NCBI GenBank assembly: GCA_910585065.1 | Contig: CAJUCG010000057.1 | Span: 1 to 12,396, forward strand | Origin: an uncultured Lachnospiraceae bacterium | Lineage (GTDB): Bacteria; Bacillota; Clostridia; Lachnospirales; Lachnospiraceae | DNA: 12,396 nt | Direction of reading: 5' to 3' | Part shown: positions 1 to 7,643 of the stretch, piece by piece | How the letters are laid out: every line of letters starts with the position of its first letter | Position numbering within the stretch: the first letter of the stretch is position 1 | The notes under the pieces: model-generated | Databases searched by the model: none | What the model saw: the letters and a program-made list of their open reading frames with translations, nothing else | Told to the model about the DNA's origin: nothing | Program-made: the position numbers and the translations under genes

Positions 1-58
1 ACAAAAAATTCCTGCATATTTTGCGAGTATATTGCCTCCCTACAATCCATAATAATAT

Positions 59-84
59 GGGGTCAGCTTTTATGAGCTGACCCC
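59..84 (-). terminator. Intrinsic terminator of the C39-like protease gene
   Basis: A perfect 10-bp stem (GGGGTCAGCT at 59-68 against AGCTGACCCC at 75-84) closes a 6-base loop. On the minus strand the stem is followed by a T-rich run (ATATTATTATGG). It lies about 15 bases past the stop codon of the leftward gene at 100-1272. The plus-strand side has no comparable T tract, so I read it as a leftward terminator. Nothing recognisable lies in positions 1-58. Confidence 0.85.
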
Positions 85-99
85 ACCTTTCTCAAAGCA

Positions 100-1272
100 T
101 TACTGCATTATATTCGGATTGCGTATAATCCAGAACGGACCGCCGTCCGAAGCCCATTTTGCCTCTGACTGAATCGTCTCAAAATCCCATTCTGTCATCG
201 TATTTTCCCGGCTGTTACAGTCTGCAACTAAAATCTTGCCCTCCGCCGTGATCCCGCGCAGCACAATAAAATGACCTCCCTTGGTAAAATGGCCCTTGCC
301 CATCAGCACTACCACCATATCACCGTTCTTTAATGCATTCGTCACCTTCTTTTGCGTGTCGGCATCATTGCCAACACCCTCCGACTTTAGTCCGAAAGCC
401 TTTGCTGTTCCATTCACCACCGAGTGCAGCGAACCGCTCTTTGGATACCAGTACCCCTTGTTAAATGCCCAGCCAGACATCTGTACAGGATCGATCTTAA
501 TATCTGTCAAACTCGAAACAACAATCGCCATGGATGTTGGACCACACGCATATTTTGCAATAGTGTCCTCCCCGCCATAGATTTTATTCCCCCAGCGGGA
601 ATCCGTCTGCATATAATATAGGGTATCCACTGCTCCGTCCGCCGTGATCCACTCCCCACTCTGCGGTGTGCCGAGCGAATCGATAAATTCTCCATCCATC
701 CCATCAGCATACTCCGGCTTAGGTGTTGGCGTATTTTCCGGAGTTGGAGTACTTTCCGGCTTTTTCGTCGGAGCTGGAGTGATGGTTTGACTCGGTTTGT
801 TCTCCGGTTTTTTTGTCGGAGCTGGGGTAGCAGCTTGACTAGGTGTACTCTCCGGCTTTTTTGTCGGGGTTGGGCGCGGCGTACTCGTCGGATTTTGCGG
901 GTTTTCTATCTCTTTCGTTGGAACTGGTGTACTCGTTATGCTACTTTCCGGATTCTGCACTGGATTTTCTGTCCCCTGCGTAGGGGAAGGTATCCCTTCT
1001 TCTTTTTTTGCTCCCCCTGCCTGTATTTGATCTCCTGGTCTTGGCGTTATCCTCTCCGTTGATGCCGTAAAATCTGGCTCTAAATCTTTCCCTTCAGGAC
1101 CTTCCTGTGCCTTTACCGTGCCGGATGCGGTCTGCTTTGTATTCCCCTCGCCCGCAGAGCCAACACGACCCTCCGACCATCTGATCAGCCCTGTCACTAA
1201 AAGCGTGACGGCAACCAGACAAACTAACTCCCATTTGATAAGATTACTTAATCGATTTTTCTTTTTTTTCAT
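100..1272 (-). CDS. Membrane-anchored C39-like cysteine peptidase domain protein with Pro/Thr-rich stalk
   Basis: A 390-residue protein in three parts. A basic N-terminus (MKKKKNR) and a membrane segment at about residues 13-30 act as an uncleaved anchor. A low-complexity stalk at about 40-190 includes a 16-residue tandem repeat (PTKKPE at 136, 152 and 168). The C-terminal domain at about 215-388 resembles the peptidase C39-like (C39_2) papain-type fold. Candidate catalytic residues are C243 in YACGPTS, H334 in KGGHFIVL and D351 in VADCNS, all in the expected order. The protein should sit on the outside of the membrane and reach through the wall. Its substrate is unknown; related domains cleave peptides or act in cell-wall and adhesin processing. 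It is not fused to an ABC transporter, so it is not a bacteriocin exporter. The start is well supported: AGAAGGAGG lies 8 bases before the ATG, and a promoter lies at 1307-1335. The fold assignment is moderately certain, the function is not. Confidence 0.85.
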   Translation of the reverse strand: MKKKKNRLSNLIKWELVCLVAVTLLVTGLIRWSEGRVGSAGEGNTKQTASGTVKAQEGPEGKDLEPDFTASTERITPRPGDQIQAGGAKKEEGIPSPTQGTENPVQNPESSITSTPVPTKEIENPQNPTSTPRPTPTKKPESTPSQAATPAPTKKPENKPSQTITPAPTKKPESTPTPENTPTPKPEYADGMDGEFIDSLGTPQSGEWITADGAVDTLYYMQTDSRWGNKIYGGEDTIAKYACGPTSMAIVVSSLTDIKIDPVQMSGWAFNKGYWYPKSGSLHSVVNGTAKAFGLKSEGVGNDADTQKKVTNALKNGDMVVVLMGKGHFTKGGHFIVLRGITAEGKILVADCNSRENTMTEWDFETIQSEAKWASDGGPFWIIRNPNIMQ

Positions 1273-1306
1273 TCTTTCTGCCTCCTTCTGTTATTGTGCT
1301 ATCCGC

Positions 1307-1335
1307 AGTATAACAGATTTCGCAGCAATTTTCCA
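1307..1335 (-). promoter_or_regulatory. Sigma-A promoter for the C39-like protease gene
   Basis: Read on the minus strand, TGGAAA (1330-1335), a 17-bp spacer and TATACT (1307-1312) make a good sigma-A promoter. It lies just downstream of the clpX-like stop codon and about 35 bases upstream of the ATG at 1272. The protease gene can therefore be transcribed on its own, although no convincing terminator separates it from the clpX-like gene and readthrough is possible. Confidence 0.6.
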
Positions 1336-1363
1336 TCGGTTCTTGCTTCCACCCCTGCCGATA

Positions 1364-2749
1364 TTATCCATGCTGTATCGGCAGTGCGCGGACACTCCCC
1401 GAGCGAAGCTCAATTCCCGGGGTCCCTTTCTGCTCCATATAATCCCTTGTGATGGTCACGCGCCCAATGGTGTCATCCTTCGGGATCTCATACATGATAT
1501 CTAACATAAACTCCTCTAAAATAGCCCTGAGTGCCCGCGCACCCGTCTTTTTCTCAAGTGCCCGCTCCGCAATAAGCTCAAGGGCTTCCAGCTCAAAACA
1601 AAGTTCAACTTCATCCATCGCAAAAAGCTTTTTGTACTGCTTGATAATCGCGTTCTTCGGCTCAGTAAGAATAGAAACTAACATATCTCTGCTTAAATCT
1701 TCCAATGTGCAGACTACCGGCAAACGCCCCAAAAATTCCGGAATCATGCCGAACTCTCTTAGGTCCTCTGCGGTTGCGTATTTTAAAATATTTTTTTCCT
1801 TGTCGTACTTATCCCGCAGCTCGCCGGAAAACCCGATGGAGGAAGCCTTGTTTAACCGCTCCTTTATCACCTTGCCAAGCCCGGAAAACGCCCCGCCGCA
1901 GATAAAAAGAATATTGCGTGTACTTAGCGTGGTCATCGGCACCATAGCATTCTTTGAAGTCGCACCGACAGGCACCTCCACATCCGCGCCCTCCAAAAGC
2001 TTTAATAATCCCTGCTGGACTGCCTCCCCACTCACATCACGACTGTTGGTATTGCGCTTTTTGGCAATTTTATCGATCTCGTCAATAAAGACAATTCCCA
2101 TCTCTGCCCGATCCACATCATTGTCCGCTGCCGCAAGCAGCTTCGAGAGAACACTCTCCACATCGTCCCCGATATATCCAGCCTCCGTAAGCGAAGTCGC
2201 ATCCGTTATCGCAAGCGGCACATCCAAGAGCTTTGCCAAGGTCTGTACCATATAGGTTTTGCCGCTCCCCGTCGGTCCCAGCATCAAGATATTTGACTTC
2301 TCAATCTCCACACCGTCCGCCCCGTCATCCCGGATTCTTTTATAGTGATTGTAAACGGCGACTGCCATCGCTTTTTTTGCCTGCTCCTGCCCAATCACAT
2401 ACTCATCAAGCTGTGCCTTGATCCGGTGCGGCACTGGCACTACTGGCATCACCGCATCGCTCTTTTTTGCATCTTTCTCCTTCTTTGCCTGCTCCTTCTC
2501 TTTTGTCTTTCGCCTCTGATTCATCGGAGGAACATTGCTTATCGGTGGAATTGCACCCATAAGCATTGACGGATCAATCATTCCATTAAACAGCGGGTGA
2601 TTTCCCCCCTCAATCAGATCAATGGATTTTTGCAGACAATCCTGACATACACGGATATTTTGCGGCAGCTGTATCAGCTTGCCCACAACTTTTTCCGATC
2701 TGCGACACAAATAACAATACTCTTCCTTACCTTTTTCTTCCTCACTCAT
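1364..2749 (-). CDS. clpX: ClpX-type AAA+ unfoldase, divergent paralogue
   Basis: A 461-residue ClpX family ATPase, the hexameric ring that unfolds substrates and feeds them to ClpP. Domains in order: an N-terminal zinc-binding domain with C12, C15, C35 and C38; a lysine-rich linker at about 76-97 that is longer than usual; and the AAA+ core. The core has the Walker A motif GPTGSGKT (158-165), the pore-1 loop GYIG (191-194), the Walker B motif FIDEID (221-226), the arginine finger in GRLP (R342) and sensor 2 GAR (R405). The ClpP-docking tripeptide IGF is present at 305-307, so ClpP partnership is likely. The oddity is the RKH substrate loop: a gap-free alignment with E. coli ClpX puts S265-K266-N267 in its place. 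No clpP or lon lies nearby, unlike the usual clpP-clpX-lon order. I infer a second, specialised ClpX rather than the housekeeping copy, and the gene symbol is by family only. The start is supported by AAAGGGAGG six bases before the ATG. It is 33 bp downstream of the sugar transferase gene, probably in one operon. Confidence 0.92.
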   Translation of the reverse strand: MSEEEKGKEEYCYLCRRSEKVVGKLIQLPQNIRVCQDCLQKSIDLIEGGNHPLFNGMIDPSMLMGAIPPISNVPPMNQRRKTKEKEQAKKEKDAKKSDAVMPVVPVPHRIKAQLDEYVIGQEQAKKAMAVAVYNHYKRIRDDGADGVEIEKSNILMLGPTGSGKTYMVQTLAKLLDVPLAITDATSLTEAGYIGDDVESVLSKLLAAADNDVDRAEMGIVFIDEIDKIAKKRNTNSRDVSGEAVQQGLLKLLEGADVEVPVGATSKNAMVPMTTLSTRNILFICGGAFSGLGKVIKERLNKASSIGFSGELRDKYDKEKNILKYATAEDLREFGMIPEFLGRLPVVCTLEDLSRDMLVSILTEPKNAIIKQYKKLFAMDEVELCFELEALELIAERALEKKTGARALRAILEEFMLDIMYEIPKDDTIGRVTITRDYMEQKGTPGIELRSGSVRALPIQHG

Positions 2750-2782
2750 GAGAAACCTCCCTTTCTTATGCCTCCCCGCACC

Positions 2783-4207
2783 CTAATATGCATTTTTATT
2801 GATAAAGCCTTTAAACAGAGTTAAAAACAATATCTTGATATCCAAACCGATCGACCAGTTTTCAATATAGTAAAGATCATATTCGATTCTCTTTTTGATG
2901 GACGTGTCCCCGCGGTAGCCATTGACCTGTGCCCATCCGGAAAGCCCCGGCCGCACCTGATGCTTGATCATATAGCGCGGAATTTCCTCGCGGAATTTCT
3001 CGACAAAATATGGTCGTTCCGGGCGGGGGCCAATCAGGCTCATATCCCCTTTAATAATATTGATAAGCTGCGGAAGCTCATCTAAGCTTGTCTTTCGGAT
3101 AAAACGTCCAATGCCTGTGACGCGCGCGTCATTTGCTGTCGTCCACGCCTTTCTCTCTTTCTTTTCATTCTGCACCCGCATTGAGCGGAACTTGTACATC
3201 TTAAATTCCCTGTTGTGTAGCCCAACGCGCACTTGTGAAAAAATCACCGGTCCTTCTGAAGTACATTTTATAATAATGGCAATAATAATCATTGGAATCA
3301 AAGAGATCAGCAAGGCGACCGACGCTCCGATCAAATCACAAACACGCTTGATTAGACCGTTAAATACATTGTTTAATGGCACGTTTCGGATATTGATCGC
3401 GGGCAGCCCGTCCAGATCCTCCATAACCGCCACCGTCGGGATTACACTGCGGTAATCAGGAATAAATTTGGTGTGAACGCCGGATTTCTCACAGATCCCG
3501 ACAAGCCGTTCCAATTTGATATACTCGTTAATTCCAAGTGTCACTACAATCTCATCCAGATCATTTTCGCGCAAAGTCCCCTCTAGCTCATCACAGCTAC
3601 CGATCACCACCGCTTTTTTGTACATGGTTCCGACTTCCATCGTGTCATCTAAAATACCGTGAATATGGTAGCCCCACTGCGGATTCTGGCGAATGCGATC
3701 GATATAGGCCTCTGTGGTGCGGCTGTACCCCAAAATCAATACATGCTTTTGGTTAAAGCCGCGCTTTCTCAGTGCCCGCAAAACTCTGCTAAGCCCAAAG
3801 CGAAACCCTGCTCCAAAAAGGAAATTCATCATGGCAAAGGTCACAAAGAGTCCGCGCGAAATATCATTCTCCCGTATCGCGTAAAGCACAGTTGCAAAGA
3901 CCAAAAGCCCTAAAATATTGGCTTTAAAGAGATTCCAGTACTCAAGCCACCCCCTGCTACCACTGCGTCTTGGGCGGTACAAACCACAGTTTGCATAGAT
4001 TACTAGATATGCTGGAACCAGATAATACAGATTCTGCGCATACTTTGCCAGCGGGTAATAGCGTTCGTTCTGCGACAGCGCGAACATGGAAAACCGCGTT
4101 AGTACATGGAAACGCAACTCATAGGAAAGTACAAAGGCGACAATGATCAAAATTCCGTCAATAATAATATGAAGTCGATTTAACGACTTTTGATTGTCTT
4201 TTATCAA
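2783..4207 (-). CDS. Polyprenyl glycosylphosphotransferase (undecaprenyl-phosphate sugar-1-phosphate transferase)
   Basis: A 474-residue membrane enzyme of the WcaJ/CpsE/WbaP class. It moves a sugar-1-phosphate from a nucleotide sugar to undecaprenyl phosphate on the inner face of the membrane, the first committed step of exopolysaccharide or capsule synthesis. The N-terminal half has several hydrophobic segments (about 12-30, 60-75, 97-112, 118-136) followed by a Rossmann-like CoA-binding region (VLILGYSR, 156-163). A membrane segment at about 292-314 leads into the catalytic domain: GPVIFSQVRVG (319-329), KMYKFRSMR (336-344), the catalytic Asp-Glu pair in SLDELPQ (D376, E377), IGPRPERP (392-399) and PGLSGWAQVNGYRG (420-433). 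Length and order fit the full family. The sugar (glucose, galactose or another) cannot be told from sequence alone. Translation appears to begin at TTG (4207), with an AAAGGG-type site about 9 bases upstream; no suitable ATG lies nearby. No other glycan genes are in the window, so it may be an orphan initiator. Confidence 0.93.
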   Translation of the reverse strand: MIKDNQKSLNRLHIIIDGILIIVAFVLSYELRFHVLTRFSMFALSQNERYYPLAKYAQNLYYLVPAYLVIYANCGLYRPRRSGSRGWLEYWNLFKANILGLLVFATVLYAIRENDISRGLFVTFAMMNFLFGAGFRFGLSRVLRALRKRGFNQKHVLILGYSRTTEAYIDRIRQNPQWGYHIHGILDDTMEVGTMYKKAVVIGSCDELEGTLRENDLDEIVVTLGINEYIKLERLVGICEKSGVHTKFIPDYRSVIPTVAVMEDLDGLPAINIRNVPLNNVFNGLIKRVCDLIGASVALLISLIPMIIIAIIIKCTSEGPVIFSQVRVGLHNREFKMYKFRSMRVQNEKKERKAWTTANDARVTGIGRFIRKTSLDELPQLINIIKGDMSLIGPRPERPYFVEKFREEIPRYMIKHQVRPGLSGWAQVNGYRGDTSIKKRIEYDLYYIENWSIGLDIKILFLTLFKGFINKNAY

Positions 4208-4276
4208 AACAGGTTCCCTTTCCCGGTAATTTCCGAATATTTACAAAAAATTCCTGTGCCAATTTCCTTCGCTTAA

Positions 4277-4305
4277 AGCATACATGATTTTTCCGCACAA
4301 CACAA
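4277..4305 (-). promoter_or_regulatory. Candidate promoter for the sugar transferase/clpX-like operon
   Basis: On the minus strand, TTGTGT (4300-4305), a 17-bp spacer and TATGCT (4277-4282) lie about 70 bases upstream of the TTG start at 4207. The match to consensus is moderate. The surrounding spacer (4208-4466) is AT-rich, separates two divergent operons and shows no palindromic operator that I could recognise. Confidence 0.4.
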
Positions 4306-4390
4306 CGAAAAAAATATTAAGAAATTTTAAAGAAAGCGTTGGAATTCGTTCACATTTCCATCACAATATTTTGATACACTTGCAAATGAT

Positions 4391-4396
4391 TATAAA
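4391..4396 (+). promoter_or_regulatory. Possible -10 element for the htrA-folC operon
   Basis: TATAAA lies about 70 bases upstream of the HtrA start codon, in a very AT-rich stretch. No good -35 hexamer stands at the right distance, so the call is weak. Other AT-rich hexamers around 4369-4380 could serve instead. Confidence 0.25.
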
Positions 4397-4466
4397 CAAA
4401 ATTCCGCAATATGCAAGCAAAATTTGTTTGTTATCCATAGATTTTTGATTGAAAGGGGTATCTTTT

Positions 4467-6080
4467 ATGACGGACGAGAATGAAAATGACTATCGCTTTT
4501 TTGCGGAGGAGGAGGGGGGAGGCACCGATAAACACACGGAACATCCTGGTGAAACGGCACTTAGACGGCGTTGGAAGATCTGCGATCAGTCCACAGAAGA
4601 TAAATCGGTACCCGGCGCGGAGGAATTAAACCCTCCTGAGATCCCGCCAAAATCCGAGGAGATGTCCGAAAAAGATCCAGAGAGTATCCCCGCGGAGCAT
4701 CTAGCGGATGCAGATGAACCAAATACAGAGAATTCTTTCGCTCTCCTCGCCTTGGCAGAGCCAAAAACTGCAGCAGCCGAGACGGATCTGGATGCAGCAT
4801 TTAGCGTTTCAGCCGCATATATCAAAGAGCCAGACCGCAAAAAGAACCACCGCTTTGGCTCACTTCTTCGGCGCGGCATTGGTCTTCTCTGCGCAGCAAC
4901 ACTTTTTGGGGGTGTTGCGGCAGGTGCTTTTATCGGCTTTAACGAACTTTATTATTATTTAAATCCGTCAGCGAAACCGTCCCTAGCCAATGTGCAGACA
5001 CCGGGAAATAAAACTTCCAACACACAGCCTCTGATTTCCCATACATCCGTGGCTTCCGGCACCTCCGTCGCCACCTCGGATGTCTCCGATATTGTCCGCA
5101 GTGCGATGCCCTCCCTCGTTTCTATCTCCTGTACCTTCCGCAATACCACCAGTTTTTTTGGCTATCTGTACGAGGGAACCTCCGAGGGAGCCGGATCGGG
5201 CATAATTGTCGGCAAAAACGACAAAGAACTTCTGATCGCCACAAACAACCATGTCGTAAATGGAGCTGTCACCATCACCGTTACTTTCCTTGACGGCAGT
5301 CAGATCTCCGGCTCCGTGCGCGGCACTGAGGAGGCAGCAGATCTTGCCATTGTCTCCGTGCCGCTCGCCGATATTTCTTCTGAGACTTTAGGAGGGATCA
5401 CCATCGCCACACTTGGCAATTCGGACGACGCAAAAGTCGGGCAGATGGTAATTGCCATCGGCAACGCGCTAGGCTATGGTCAGACCACCACTGTCGGATA
5501 CCTCTCCGCAAAAGAGCGCGAGATCACGATATCGGATGCCTCCACCGGAAAGACCACCAAGTATATTGCACTCCAGGTTGACGCTGCTATCAATCCGGGC
5601 AACAGCGGCGGCGCGCTGATCAACACAGAAGGCAAGGTAATCGGCATTAACTCCGCCAAGCTTTCCAATACAAAAGTGGAGGGCATTGGCTATGCAATAC
5701 CAATCAATGATGCGATCAATATATTGGATGAACTAATGAACCGCGAAATCCTGACTGAGGAGGAGCAGGGGTATTTGGGTGTGTATCTCTCCGACCAAGA
5801 GATCACAGAGGAGATCTCAAGACTTTACGGATTTCCAAGCGGTGTTTTTATCTCTGAGCCGGTAAAGGGCGGTGCGGCAGACCAGGCAGGCATTCTCCCT
5901 GGCGATATTATTACCAAAATCAACGGTTCTCCAATCACCGCAAGAACACAGCTTCAGGAAAAAGTAAAATCCTACCGCTGCGGCACCGAGATTGAAGTAA
6001 CCCTTGCACGCTTAGAAAACGGAGAATATATTGAACGCAATGTAACCGTAATTCTTGGAAGTAAAGCGGACTTTGACTGA
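4467..6080 (+). CDS. HtrA/DegP-type trypsin-like serine protease, membrane anchored, one PDZ domain
   Basis: A 537-residue HtrA family protease that degrades misfolded proteins at the outer face of the membrane. About 136 residues of acidic, probably disordered cytoplasmic sequence come first, then a single membrane segment at about 137-158. The trypsin-like domain (about 205-425) carries the triad H262 (TNNHVV), D292 (ADLAIV) and S380 (NPGNSGGAL). One PDZ domain (about 435-530) includes YLGVYL and the GILPGDIITKINGSPI-type core. This is the usual Gram-positive HtrA plan, but the cytoplasmic tail is long. An in-frame TTG at 4449 would add six residues. I prefer the ATG at 4467, because the site AAAGGGG (4452-4458) sits 8 bases before it and overlaps the TTG-initiated reading. 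It is the first gene of a probable operon with folC, 37 bp downstream. Confidence 0.95.
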   Translation: MTDENENDYRFFAEEEGGGTDKHTEHPGETALRRRWKICDQSTEDKSVPGAEELNPPEIPPKSEEMSEKDPESIPAEHLADADEPNTENSFALLALAEPKTAAAETDLDAAFSVSAAYIKEPDRKKNHRFGSLLRRGIGLLCAATLFGGVAAGAFIGFNELYYYLNPSAKPSLANVQTPGNKTSNTQPLISHTSVASGTSVATSDVSDIVRSAMPSLVSISCTFRNTTSFFGYLYEGTSEGAGSGIIVGKNDKELLIATNNHVVNGAVTITVTFLDGSQISGSVRGTEEAADLAIVSVPLADISSETLGGITIATLGNSDDAKVGQMVIAIGNALGYGQTTTVGYLSAKEREITISDASTGKTTKYIALQVDAAINPGNSGGALINTEGKVIGINSAKLSNTKVEGIGYAIPINDAINILDELMNREILTEEEQGYLGVYLSDQEITEEISRLYGFPSGVFISEPVKGGAADQAGILPGDIITKINGSPITARTQLQEKVKSYRCGTEIEVTLARLENGEYIERNVTVILGSKADFD

Positions 6081-6117
6081 CCAGGAAATTTTTAAAATCA
6101 AAGCAGGGGGAGAGAAA

Positions 6118-7593
6118 ATGCAGACATACGAAGATGCGGTGAATTTTATTGACCATATCGAAAAATACAGCGCGCATCCGGGGGTGGAAAACGCGGCAAA
6201 ACTACTTGCCGCGCTTAACCACCCGGAGTACGGACTCCGCATTATTCATGTGGCGGGTACAAATGGAAAGGGATCAGTCTGCGCATTTTTATCCGATATG
6301 CTCACCGCTCTGGGATATCGCACCGGGCTTTTTATCTCCCCCCACCTAGTTGATATCCGTGAGCGCGTCCAGCTTGACCGAAAAAAGATCAGCAAGGAAG
6401 ATTTTATCAATTGCTTTCTGTTGGTAAAGCGCGCGGCAGAAAAACTTGCGCAGGAGGGATATGTAGGACTTACCTATTTTGATTATCTCTTTGGGATCGC
6501 ACTCTGCTGGTACAGAGAACAAGCACCGGATTATGTTGTGGTGGAAACTGGGCTTGGCGGGAGATTAGACTCAACTAACTCCATTCCCGCCCCTCTTTTG
6601 ACCATTATTACTTCCATCAGCTTTGATCACACAGAAATCTTAGGGGATACCATCGCAAAAATCGCGGTGGAAAAGGCGGGGATTATCAAGCCTGGTGTGC
6701 CGTTAATTTACTGTGCTGACGAGGCAGATGCCTGCGAGGTGATCACCAAAACCGCGGAGGAAAACAAATCCCCATATATTGGAATTGGGCGAAAAAATTG
6801 CAGATGGATTCCTGATGAACCTGCGGATGCGAAATTATCCATGGGAGAAGATATGACACATGGGAGTATCCAGGTACCAGCGAACCCGCTCAGATTCATT
6901 TTTTCCCTTCCGAAAGCACAGTATTATGCACAAACAAAAATATCCAACGGTATTGATGATAGGGCAGTCGGCAATGGTCTGCGCGAAATACTGACCGTAA
7001 ACAGTCCCGCATTATATCAGATGGAAAATGCGGCGATCGCCTACACTGCCGCGCTGTGGGTATCCTGGCTTTCTGGTAATTCTTTCTTTGATGGCAGAAC
7101 ACCCTGCAATATAAATTTCAATTCCCTGCCCGAAGCCACGCGCACCATATGTAAGGACGCGCTTGCACGCTCCGCCTGGGAGGGGCGTTTTGAGCAAATT
7201 ATGCGGGGGGTTTATCTGGATGGGGCACACAATGCCGACGGTATCCGTATGCTGCTCGCCTCCCTGCGCCCACTTGTCAAAGGGCGAAATATTCTATTGC
7301 TATTTACTGCGGTAAAGGAAAAAGATACGGGGGAAATGATCCGTGAACTTTGCGAAAGCGGTCTATTTTACTATTACCTGATTACCACTGTGGGCGGCTC
7401 GCGCGCGATCCCGCCAGAACAATTAAAAGAAAATTTTCAAGAACACACGAATGCCCCCATCACGACATACGAAACTCCAAAAGACGCTTTTTTTGCGGGG
7501 CTAAAGCTAAAAGGCGAAAATGATATACTGCTCTGTGCAGGCTCACTCTACCTTGTTGGACAGATAAAAGAAATGCTGCTCTTTGCATCCTGA
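6118..7593 (+). CDS. folC: Bifunctional folylpolyglutamate synthase/dihydrofolate synthase
   Basis: A 491-residue Mur-ligase-family enzyme of folate metabolism. It adds glutamate to dihydropteroate and then further glutamates to folates, using ATP in the cytoplasm. The ATP loop AGTNGKGS is at 46-53. Other family motifs are TGLFISPHL (69-77), VVETGLGGRLDS (141-152), the TSISFDHTEILG block (165-176), KAGIIKPG (186-193) and, in the C-terminal domain, WEGRFE (354-359) and LDGAHNADG (367-375). At 491 residues it is longer than the common 420-440. The extra length lies mainly around residues 225-300, between the two domains. A TTG at 6055 in the same frame overlaps the htrA end; the ATG at 6118 is chosen because GGGGGAGA lies just before it. 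It is probably cotranscribed with htrA; the pairing suggests no shared function. The last codons form the left arm of the terminator at 7569-7617. Confidence 0.95.
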   Translation: MQTYEDAVNFIDHIEKYSAHPGVENAAKLLAALNHPEYGLRIIHVAGTNGKGSVCAFLSDMLTALGYRTGLFISPHLVDIRERVQLDRKKISKEDFINCFLLVKRAAEKLAQEGYVGLTYFDYLFGIALCWYREQAPDYVVVETGLGGRLDSTNSIPAPLLTIITSISFDHTEILGDTIAKIAVEKAGIIKPGVPLIYCADEADACEVITKTAEENKSPYIGIGRKNCRWIPDEPADAKLSMGEDMTHGSIQVPANPLRFIFSLPKAQYYAQTKISNGIDDRAVGNGLREILTVNSPALYQMENAAIAYTAALWVSWLSGNSFFDGRTPCNINFNSLPEATRTICKDALARSAWEGRFEQIMRGVYLDGAHNADGIRMLLASLRPLVKGRNILLLFTAVKEKDTGEMIRELCESGLFYYYLITTVGGSRAIPPEQLKENFQEHTNAPITTYETPKDAFFAGLKLKGENDILLCAGSLYLVGQIKEMLLFAS

Positions 7594-7617
7594 CCCGATA
7601 CAAAGAGCAGCATTTCT
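7569..7617. terminator. Bidirectional terminator spanning the folC stop codon
   Basis: A perfect 17-bp inverted repeat (7569-7585 and 7601-7617) with a 15-base loop. The left arm encodes the last residues of FolC (E-M-L-L-F) and the loop contains the TGA. On the minus strand the stem runs into TTTATCTG, which suits termination of the ABC exporter gene ending at 7644. On the plus strand the tail (CTCTTATC) is less T-rich but the stem is long. Serving both convergent genes is inference. Confidence 0.8.
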
Positions 7618-7643
7618 CTTATCAACCTGACTTGAATAGATTT

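Noticed and set aside
1335..1362. Terminator between the clpX-like and protease genes
   Set aside because: The only dyad (ATCGG and CCGAT) is 5 bp with a long loop, and no T tract follows it on the minus strand.
1449..2255. 268-codon open frame on the plus strand, antisense to the clpX-like gene
   Set aside because: It mirrors a well-supported ClpX frame, has a serine-rich shadow composition and no ribosome binding site or recognisable domain.
4243..4256. 14-base sequence ACAAAAAATTCCTG shared with positions 1-14
   Set aside because: Short and AT-rich, with no extension of the match to the right; likely chance.
4449..4466. TTG start six codons upstream for HtrA
   Set aside because: The TTG overlaps the AAAGGGG ribosome site that is correctly spaced for the ATG at 4467.
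6055..6117. TTG start 21 codons upstream for FolC
   Set aside because: It overlaps the end of htrA, and the added residues do not resemble FolC; the ATG at 6118 has a strong GGGGGAGA site.
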